DNA from: Entamoeba invadens IP1 | Taxonomy: Eukaryota > Evosea > Mastigamoebida > Endamoebidae | Direction of reading: 5' to 3' | DNA length: 22,645 nt | Assembly (NCBI RefSeq): GCF_000330505.1 | Contig: NW_004191770.1 | Location: 46,774 to 69,418 of the forward strand | Part shown: positions 16,607-22,645 of the stretch, in pieces | Layout: each line of letters begins with the position of its first letter | How positions within the stretch are numbered: position 1 is the first letter of the stretch | The notes under the pieces: model-generated | Database searches by the model: none | Seen by the model: the letters and a program-made list of their open reading frames with translations, nothing else | Told to the model about the DNA's origin: nothing | Program-made: the position numbers and the translations under genes

Positions 16607-18766
16607 ATGTCAAGTGAGGGAAAAGAAGTTAAAGAAAAGAAGAGTGAGCACAAAAGCGTGAAAGCTGGTGGTGAAGTGTCGAAAGAAGCGACAGCATTGA
16701 TTCGAGGGATTCAGCATCAGATCAAGTATTACCTTGGGCAAGTTCATGTGAGTACGAATGATTACAATGTGTATCGTCATAAAGAGTTAAAAGAATTGAA
16801 AGGTGTTGGTGAGGTGTTTAACACGTACAAGTACACCAAATTTGTGAGTGAGAAGTGTCGAGACATATGTGATGATATTGATAAGAAGATGGCAGTGCCG
16901 AAGGGTGTTGAGCCGTATGTAGCAAAAGAGTATTCACCGATGGCATTTGCGATCATTCGTCGCTTTTTTGGAGTGAGTGATAGAGAGATGATGCGGTCGA
17001 TATGTGGGGATGGCAATTTGACGCCCCCGAATATTGGAGCGGGGAAGTCTGGGTCGTTATTTATGTTTACAAAAGATTCGAAATACATCTTAAAAGTGAT
17101 ACCAAAAAGAGAAGAGAAAATCCTAGTGAAAGTGTTGCCAAAGTATTTTGCATTCATTCAAGAAAATCCACAAACATTAATTCCACGATTTTATGGGATG
17201 TATCGAATTAAACCAAAACATGGGGATGAGTATCGATACGTTGTGATGAACAATTTGTTTCCTAACACACAATTTCCTCTACAATTCAAATTTGACTTGA
17301 AAGGATCACTGTATGGAAGAAAAGCTGACGAGAATGAAAGGGGAAAGAAATCGCCATGTTACAAAGATATCGACTTCCTCGACCAAAAAGCGGTCATCAA
17401 AATCGGTCCAAATTTGGTTAATGCGTTCAAAACACAAGTCGAAAAAGACAGCGAACTGATGAGTGACATGCACCTCATCGACTACTCCCTTCTTGTCGGC
17501 GTCCACCAACTGTCCGACACAGAAATGGAAACAGCAAAAAATGCACTCGACAAACAAAAACAAAGGAACTCAAAGAAGTCTCAACACAAACACAAACACA
17601 AACACAACAAAAAAACTCACAATAAAAGTATTAAAGACGAAAATAAGATTGAAACACTTGACCCTTCGAGTGATAAAGACAAGAAAACCGAGAGTCAATC
17701 AAAAAGTGTGAACTCTGAAGGAGACAAAAAAGCTGAAGATATTTCCAAAGAAGAAGACACTCAAAATGAAGACAAAAATGATTTAAAAATTGAGAAACAA
17801 GAAGAACATGAAGCAACAAATAACGACGTGAAACAACAAGCAGAAGATTCACAGCAAACAGAAGAACAAATCATTGAAAAGGAAACAAAAGATATCACAG
17901 TTGAACACATTGATTCAAAGACCACACAAGACGTACAAGAGCAAAATCTTGAAGAAAGTCAACTCAAATCAGAAGAAAAAGAGTCAGAAACTAAAGTTGA
18001 TGAACAGATTGAAGAAAATACGACACGCCCGGATTTAAAGAAGTACGAAAGTGTACCACAAATTAAAACTCAACAAGAAAAAGAGATTGAAGCGCCTCAA
18101 GTGGAGTCCAAAGACAAATTACAAACAGGTGACATACAATCCCAAAACAAAATAGAAGAAAAAGAGGAAAAACAAGAGAAGAAATCGAAAGACAAAAAGA
18201 AAACAGAAGAAAAGACGAACGGCAAGAAGAAAGAAGTCATCATGAAAGTCGGTAATAAAATTCAAGTCATCAACGCGAAAAAAAGAAAAGAAAGTGAAGA
18301 CCTCTCTGAGATGTCAGATTCTTCATCCACCGCTGCAGCTTCTGAAGTCCAGGAAAGAGGAAACTCTCATAACTCAACGGAGGAAAAAAGAGTGTACAGA
18401 CCAAGAGCAAGTACTGTCTTTGTTGACGCTAGAACAGATACTAAGACTAAAACAAGTTCAAAAAAGGTGAAGGACAAAGTAGCGAATCCAGAAGACTTTT
18501 TGAAATCATTAAAAATTCCAAAACCTGAAGACTTTATCTTTGTAGATTATGAAGGTGGACTGCTCTCTAGAGACGCTAATGGTTATTTGAATGGGGAGTT
18601 GTACTTCATTGGAATCATCGACATCTTAATGGACTACACAACTCGTAAAAAACTGGAAACGGTCATGAAAGGCGCTGTTGCTGGCGGCGTTGATCAAGTC
18701 TCAAGCGTATCACCACAACAATACTCAAAGAGATTCATCAAGTTCGTCCACGATCACACTAACTAA
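16607..18766 (+). CDS. Phosphatidylinositol phosphate kinase with a large insert in its catalytic domain
   Basis: PIP kinases make PI(4,5)P2 at the plasma membrane. The 719-aa protein has the N-terminal lobe with GKSGS (146-150), ATP-binding K163 in ILKVI, VMNNLF (213-218), FDLKGSLYGR (229-238) and MHLIDYSLL (288-296). A K/E/Q-rich, low-complexity insert of roughly 330 residues (about 305-635) interrupts the domain. The catalytic end resumes with GGLLSRDANG, FIGIIDIL (667-674, D672) and KKLE with E684, then SPQQYSKRFIKF. The Glu at 684 is the residue that marks type I (PI4P 5-kinase) specificity; type II enzymes carry Ala there. The local VSSVSPQQYSKRF wording is otherwise more type II-like. 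ATG 16607 is the first in-frame start. Inserts here occur in other PIP kinases, but this one is long. Confidence 0.92.
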   Translation: MSSEGKEVKEKKSEHKSVKAGGEVSKEATALIRGIQHQIKYYLGQVHVSTNDYNVYRHKELKELKGVGEVFNTYKYTKFVSEKCRDICDDIDKKMAVPKGVEPYVAKEYSPMAFAIIRRFFGVSDREMMRSICGDGNLTPPNIGAGKSGSLFMFTKDSKYILKVIPKREEKILVKVLPKYFAFIQENPQTLIPRFYGMYRIKPKHGDEYRYVVMNNLFPNTQFPLQFKFDLKGSLYGRKADENERGKKSPCYKDIDFLDQKAVIKIGPNLVNAFKTQVEKDSELMSDMHLIDYSLLVGVHQLSDTEMETAKNALDKQKQRNSKKSQHKHKHKHNKKTHNKSIKDENKIETLDPSSDKDKKTESQSKSVNSEGDKKAEDISKEEDTQNEDKNDLKIEKQEEHEATNNDVKQQAEDSQQTEEQIIEKETKDITVEHIDSKTTQDVQEQNLEESQLKSEEKESETKVDEQIEENTTRPDLKKYESVPQIKTQQEKEIEAPQVESKDKLQTGDIQSQNKIEEKEEKQEKKSKDKKKTEEKTNGKKKEVIMKVGNKIQVINAKKRKESEDLSEMSDSSSTAAASEVQERGNSHNSTEEKRVYRPRASTVFVDARTDTKTKTSSKKVKDKVANPEDFLKSLKIPKPEDFIFVDYEGGLLSRDANGYLNGELYFIGIIDILMDYTTRKKLETVMKGAVAGGVDQVSSVSPQQYSKRFIKFVHDHTN

Positions 18767-19029
18767 TCTAATATTATTTGTGACTTAAAATTTATTATAT
18801 TATTTTTATTATAATAATATAATATATTAATGATATAATATATAATTTATTATTTATTATATATTATTATATAAAATAGAAATGTTTTTCTATTTTTTAC
18901 TAGAATAGAAATATATTAGCAAGAACTAATGAAAATATCAAAGTAATTTAATTAAAAGTACATCAAAGAGATTCTTCATCTTAACACACTAATATTTCTC
19001 TTTATATAAAATATTGAGTGATTGAGTGT
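18767..19029. other. AT-rich spacer between convergent genes
   Basis: Almost pure A/T from 18785 to 18880, with overlapping palindromic words. A hairpin-like AAAATAGAAA...TTTCTATTTT lies near 18874-18897. Two genes converge here, so it probably carries both polyadenylation regions. No gene is seen. Confidence 0.55.
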
Positions 19030-19755
19030 TTAATTTGATAACGTGTGTTGTTTAGTGTATTCCACATAAGTGTCGAAAACTAATGGCCACGACGAGTTAC
19101 CTGAGTCGTCATAATTTAAAAGTTCATAATCGACGGTTTGAATGAAGTCGTACAAATTATTCCAGTCGTCCTTTGTCAGTTTCTTTGTAGACTCCAAGTT
19201 AAGGAATTGAATGAAGCGAATGACTTGTGGATTCTCTTTGCCAAAGAACAACTCGAGTAAATAGATAGCGTCAATCTTTTCAATACGAGTTTGTCGATAT
19301 CCCGTGTTACACTCAAATGCATAGACAAATAGCTTTCTCGCGATGTCTTTGTCTTCGAGTTGATTCTTTGGAATCATCTTTTTGAACTTCTCAAGGGACG
19401 TCGCCCCGAATCGTTCGAGGCACTTTCTAAATTCCACAGCTGTGATAGTAAAGTCCTTTGCACTAAACATATAAGCCACCCATAAAGCGTCTAAAGTCTC
19501 GACGTCGTGTATCCCCAAGTCTAATAGCATTTGAGACAATCCAAGTGGTTGAATAACACCTTCCGTGGCATAATGAGTGAAGTCGATACTGATTTGGTCG
19601 TTGTGATGTGTGCATAGCATGTGCGTTGAACTAGTGGAGAGAATTGGGTCTTCCCAGCTGATGTGTGGCATTTTTGAAGTGGAGTGACAAACCTCGATTT
19701 TGCGAAACGACCTTCGTTCCGATCGCCTTTGATATCTTGTTTGTCTCGCTCCCAT
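19030..19755 (-). CDS. DCN1-like (DCUN1D) cullin neddylation factor, potential N-myristoylation
   Basis: DCN1 proteins promote transfer of NEDD8 from its E2 to cullins. The 241-aa product from ATG 19755 carries the PONY domain across about residues 50-240: IQPLGLSQMLLDLGI, an LDALWVAYMFSAKDFTITAVEF stretch in two parts, KLFVYAFE, and the acidic closing motif (KDDWNNLYDFIQ, DYELLNYDDSG, WPLVFDTYVEY) that holds the cullin-binding patch. The reading frame extends upstream to ATG 19863, but those 36 codons are AT-rich and lack similarity. I prefer ATG 19755 because the protein then begins MGARQTRYQRRSERR. Gly2 with Thr6 plus basic residues is an N-myristoylation pattern, as in the human membrane-bound paralogue DCUN1D3. 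Ubiquitin-like domains (UBA) are absent. Confidence 0.85.
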   Translation of the reverse strand: MGARQTRYQRRSERRSFRKIEVCHSTSKMPHISWEDPILSTSSTHMLCTHHNDQISIDFTHYATEGVIQPLGLSQMLLDLGIHDVETLDALWVAYMFSAKDFTITAVEFRKCLERFGATSLEKFKKMIPKNQLEDKDIARKLFVYAFECNTGYRQTRIEKIDAIYLLELFFGKENPQVIRFIQFLNLESTKKLTKDDWNNLYDFIQTVDYELLNYDDSGNSSWPLVFDTYVEYTKQHTLSN

Positions 19756-19863
19756 CTCTTTGTGTATATTATTAAAGATGGAAAAGTATTCGGATTTTTT
19801 ACTTTGATTTATGTAACAATTTATGAAAGCAGAAAAGTTTTTTGACGGATCTTTTCTCGGCAT

Positions 19864-21394
19864 TTTTCCCGGAGTTGTGGTAGGTTTTTATTTAATGTTC
19901 GAATCTAAATTGGAGACTAAAATAAGTAAGAAAGTAAAAATGATGATTCGTAATTGTTTGTTGAGTTCTAAATTAAAAAAAGAAAGAACAAATTCTATAT
20001 ATTATGGTTCAATTATAAGTTTCTATGGTTTTGATCAATAAAAACATAAAATACAATACTTGGAATTGTGAAATTATAATACTAATAATTATTAATATGT
20101 ATATAGTATTATCAAACATGATTTGACCAGTTAATAAAATTAAAACAAAATTTTCGAGATAACATTTTCATCATTGTAAAACAAAAAACTTGAAATAAGT
20201 TTTTGGAAATAACACCAATAACATTTAAATGATAAAAAAATGTTATTTAATTGAAGTAGGTCTGATATTCAAATGTCTAAAACAAAGTCGAATAGTCATT
20301 AAAAAGATTTGAACAAAAAAGGTGAATGACGGCACGTAAAAATAAATAAATGAAATGTTATTAATTGTTTGTGTTTTATTGGAATAAAACGGGAAATAAT
20401 AAAAATATAATTACCCAAACATTCAAAAATTAAAATACGCAAATTTGAGACAATACCCAAATTTTTTTATCTATTTGATATTTTTGAAGGATATTTTAAC
20501 ATTTTATTATTTTTCGTTTGTTTTGCATGATAAAAAGCGTTTTTAGGAAGTTTTTTTTAATAGAACAAAAATAATAATTAATAGCAAATTATTGCGTTAA
20601 ATATCGGGATTGTATATACATATAATATATATAGTCTTCATTATACCAATACAGCACAACTCTAAATCATTACAAGTCATTTAAATAAATAATAAAAGTA
20701 CCGAAATTAATAAATAATTATTAAACAATTATAAATAAATTCATTTATTTAAACATTCAAATCCATTTTGATTTAGATCTTTCCATTAACAAATTTGAAT
20801 CCCTACTTTTTTTCGTTTTACCACTGATGAATATAATCAACATCATTATGTACCAACTTATAAATAATGCCGAGAAGGCAAATTCTATATTTGTTTTGAT
20901 TTTTTGTTTTTGATTGTTCAAGTTTATAAGTGCGTTTTCCCACATAATTCGCTGTATTACGGCTATAACTAGATAACCAAACCTGTGCCAAATTAGTCAA
21001 TAGAATTAAATTCTATTTAAAACAGTAACTATAATTATAACTATTTACTAATTATAAAATAACCCACTTTTCAAAAACGAATTTAAAAAAAGTCACCAAT
21101 TTGTCGACAAATTGCGCATACTCATGCCAACTTGTCAATTCCGAAGCTTCGTTTGGATAATCGGAAATCAAATGGTAAATAAAAATGAGGTTCAAAAATT
21201 TCCGCAAGGCATATTTTGCCCAATGGAAAACGAATTAAAAATGTTGCAAATATCCCGAATTATAAGTGAAGTTATTACTGTTTTTTCCAGTGTGAAATGA
21301 TTATATTGCAACATTTTAATCGCTCAAAGTATTTGACCGTTCGGTTGTTATTATTAATTGAAGAACTAATTAACGTCAAAACCCTGTTTGGGTC
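19864..21394. other. Long AT-rich intergenic region
   Basis: About 1.5 kb without a supported gene. Most of it is A/T runs and stop-rich frames. Less AT-rich patches lie at 20757-21000 and 21060-21300; each has short frames without convincing starts (62 codons or fewer). An 18-bp perfect palindrome is at 21097-21114. The patches may be decayed mobile-element or gene remnants. Confidence 0.5.
21097..21114. repeat. 18-bp perfect palindrome centred on GTCGAC
   Basis: CAATTTGTCGACAAATTG reads the same on both strands and includes a GC-containing core, unlike the A/T-only palindromes elsewhere. It could be a binding site for a dimeric protein or a chance match. Confidence 0.7.
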
Positions 21395-21418
21395 TATTTA
21401 AAGTCGCTTTGGAGAACT
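21395..21418 (+). promoter_or_regulatory. Entamoeba-type core promoter of the 21430 gene
   Basis: CTATTTAAAG (21395-21404) differs by one base from the TATA-like consensus GTATTTAAAG of E. histolytica. GAAC (21415-21418), the second core element, follows it. The ATG comes 11 nt later, consistent with the very short leaders of this genus. A further GAAC lies at about 21364-21367. Confidence 0.6.
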
Positions 21419-21429
21419 AAACCATCAAA

Positions 21430-21636
21430 ATGTCTTCAAGAAATCCACACTACACTATAGTGTCTCATGTAAGATTGTCTAAGGCTATTTCCGTTAAGAG
21501 AATAGTTCAGTCTGCTAAACTGGATACCTTCCTCGAGGATATGTTTGATTACGATGAAGTGGATTTTGTCATTAACGGGGTTGAGCCAAATGACTTCAAA
21601 GACTCAAAGAAACTCTGTAAGCGAGTCTGCTGTTAA
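21430..21636 (+). CDS. Small 68-aa protein with Cys-Cys C-terminus, unknown function
   Basis: I do not recognise the family. It is less AT-rich than its surroundings and has a good promoter, so it is likely expressed. The N-terminal half is basic (MSSRNPHYTIVSHVRLSKAI), the middle acidic (FLEDMFDYDEVDF), and the end is basic with cysteines (KKLCKRVCC). A terminal CC after a basic stretch resembles the tail of Rab or Rho proteins that are prenylated, or a palmitoylation site, but the protein lacks any GTPase fold. Membrane attachment is inference. No transmembrane segment or signal peptide is present. Confidence 0.65.
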   Translation: MSSRNPHYTIVSHVRLSKAISVKRIVQSAKLDTFLEDMFDYDEVDFVINGVEPNDFKDSKKLCKRVCC

Positions 21637-22471
21637 TATCTTTTGTATAATTCATTCATTATTTATCAAACAATTTAACATAAGATTTTTTATTACTTAT
21701 CAATTATGTATTATTTTAATAATTATTTAATTTAATTATAACTAAAAATTGGAAATAATCAAAAAAAATAATATTAAATATATATAATTATAATACAATT
21801 TTTCTTTAAAAAAAGTTTTTTTATAATATTTTTTACTACATTTTTATTATATTTTATTATAATGAAATAAACTTAATTTAAATAAATGTTATTGAGTTTT
21901 TGATATATAATATTTTTATATATCATATATTATAAAAATATTATTAAATAATGATATTAGATATCTTTCAAAAAACAATACCATATTTTATAATAATATT
22001 ACCAATAATTAGTAACTTTAAAAAAATCATTAATTTAGAAAAGTCATTAAACTTTTCCTTGATTTTTATTAAAAAGTTTTGATAAAAAACAATAATAATT
22101 TAATTAATTTTAATTATAAAATTTTAATAATTTAGATATTACAATAAATAAAACAAAATAGTTACAATTTATTATGCGTTTACAAATTTAATACCAAAAT
22201 TATTATCTCGACAGTAATAATTTCAATTTGTTTTGTTTGTCCCGATTTGTAGACAAAATTTAAAGTATTTTTACTATTAAATATCAAGCTAAGAAACGAC
22301 AAAAACATTTCGACTAGATTTGTCATTCAAAACACATTATTTCTAACTTTCCCACCGAAAAAAGACGACCAGTGAATAACACTCAAAGCACAAAAATCCC
22401 GATAAAGAACCCGTTCCCTACCAATTATCGTTGAACTCTATTTGAGGAAAATTCAAAAGTTTGCAACTCTA
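21637..22471. other. AT-rich intergenic region with hairpin
   Basis: No gene is seen in 21637-22230, which is nearly all A/T with a long hairpin at 21907-21944. From about 22230 the composition becomes less AT-rich. TGAACTCTATTTGAGG at 22432-22447 combines a GAAC word with a TATA-like CTATTTGAGG about 30 nt before ATG 22472, and may be the promoter of the last gene. Confidence 0.5.
21907..21944. repeat. AT hairpin (13-bp arms, 12-nt loop)
   Basis: ATAATATTTTTAT (21907-21919) pairs with ATAAAAATATTAT (21932-21944). It is A/T-only apart from one C in the loop, so compositional chance is possible. Confidence 0.6.
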
Positions 22472-22645
22472 ATGACATTTATGGACCAAGTCGAAACGCA
22501 AAAGTGTATAAGTTTTGTCTCAAGAATTACAAGCTTTGTCGAGCACTTCGACGGGATAAGGGACTTTCAAACGACGGAGTTTTATTGTTTGATGGGAAAA
22601 CGCCACCCACCGCAGGACCTTCTTCAACTCCACTTTTCCCCTTTC
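22472..22645 (+). CDS. Unknown protein, 5' part only (runs off the window)
   Basis: ATG 22472 opens a frame that is still open after 58 codons at the end of the window. It begins MTFMDQVETQKCISFVSRI and continues with FVEHFDGIRDF, CLMGKRHPPQDLLQLHF. Coding-like composition starts shortly before the ATG, and a GAAC plus TATA-like pair lies just upstream. An in-frame second Met at 22481 is an alternative start. Too little is visible to name a family. Confidence 0.55.
   Translation, partial: MTFMDQVETQKCISFVSRITSFVEHFDGIRDFQTTEFYCLMGKRHPPQDLLQLHFSPF

Noticed and set aside
19756..19863. N-terminal extension of the DCN1-like protein
   Set aside because: AT-rich and non-homologous; the internal ATG gives a better start. 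Kept as an alternative only.
20757..21300. Short frames on both strands (60-62 codons)
   Set aside because: They lack convincing starts, domains and promoter motifs.
1..22645. tRNA, rRNA, CRISPR or an intact transposon
   Set aside because: I found no cloverleaf, no rRNA segment, no regularly spaced repeats, and no transposase or reverse-transcriptase motif by eye.

Overview
The window looks like nuclear DNA from an Entamoeba-type amoeba, most likely the E. invadens branch of the genus; the species is inference. Intergenic DNA is extremely AT-rich and genes are compact. Introns are short (48-114 nt) and begin GTTTGT, GTTTGA or GTGTGT. One small gene has an Entamoeba-style promoter (TATA-like CTATTTAAAG followed by a GAAC element, with ATG within 35 nt). 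The gene set fits too: a cytosolic PAPS sulfotransferase, a Rac-like GTPase, an Entamoeba-type LRR protein, a LIM-repeat protein and a PIP kinase. I see no rRNA, tRNA, CRISPR array or intact transposon.

Layout. 154-1396 (+) is a sulfotransferase broken by a frameshift near its 3' end. 1520-3089 (-) is a DENN-domain gene that becomes one 464-aa reading frame once two introns are removed. 3289-3624 (-) is a small acidic protein with a hydrophobic N-terminus. 3625-5090 is AT-rich and mostly empty. 5091-5822 (+) holds a signal-peptide-like mini-exon and a lysine-rich unknown protein. Next come an atypical Rac-like GTPase (5940-6518), an LRR protein (6867-8807) and an eight-span membrane protein (9278-10447). 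11300-12005 (+) is a probable three-exon gene with a CBM20-like (starch/glycogen-binding) domain. Then follow, in the same direction, an amino-acid-transporter-like protein, a ZNRD2/SSSCA1-like zinc protein, a PAP phosphatase (BPNT family), a LIM protein with 34-residue repeats, and a PIP kinase whose catalytic domain is split by a large K/E/Q-rich insert. 19030-19755 (-) is a DCN1-like neddylation factor. The rest is AT-rich, with a 68-aa Cys-tailed protein (21430-21636) and the 5' end of an unknown gene that runs off the window (22472).

Themes. Two genes belong to sulfation metabolism: the sulfotransferase makes PAP from PAPS, and the BPNT-family enzyme removes PAP. Several others are membrane-traffic or signalling proteins (DENN, Rac-like, PIP kinase, LIM). 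I see no operon-like unit and do not claim a new defence or mobile system. The most notable points are the degenerate switch II of the Rac-like protein, the possible N-myristoylated DCN1-like protein, the intron structures that rescue DENN and CBM20-like genes, and the frameshift in the sulfotransferase.
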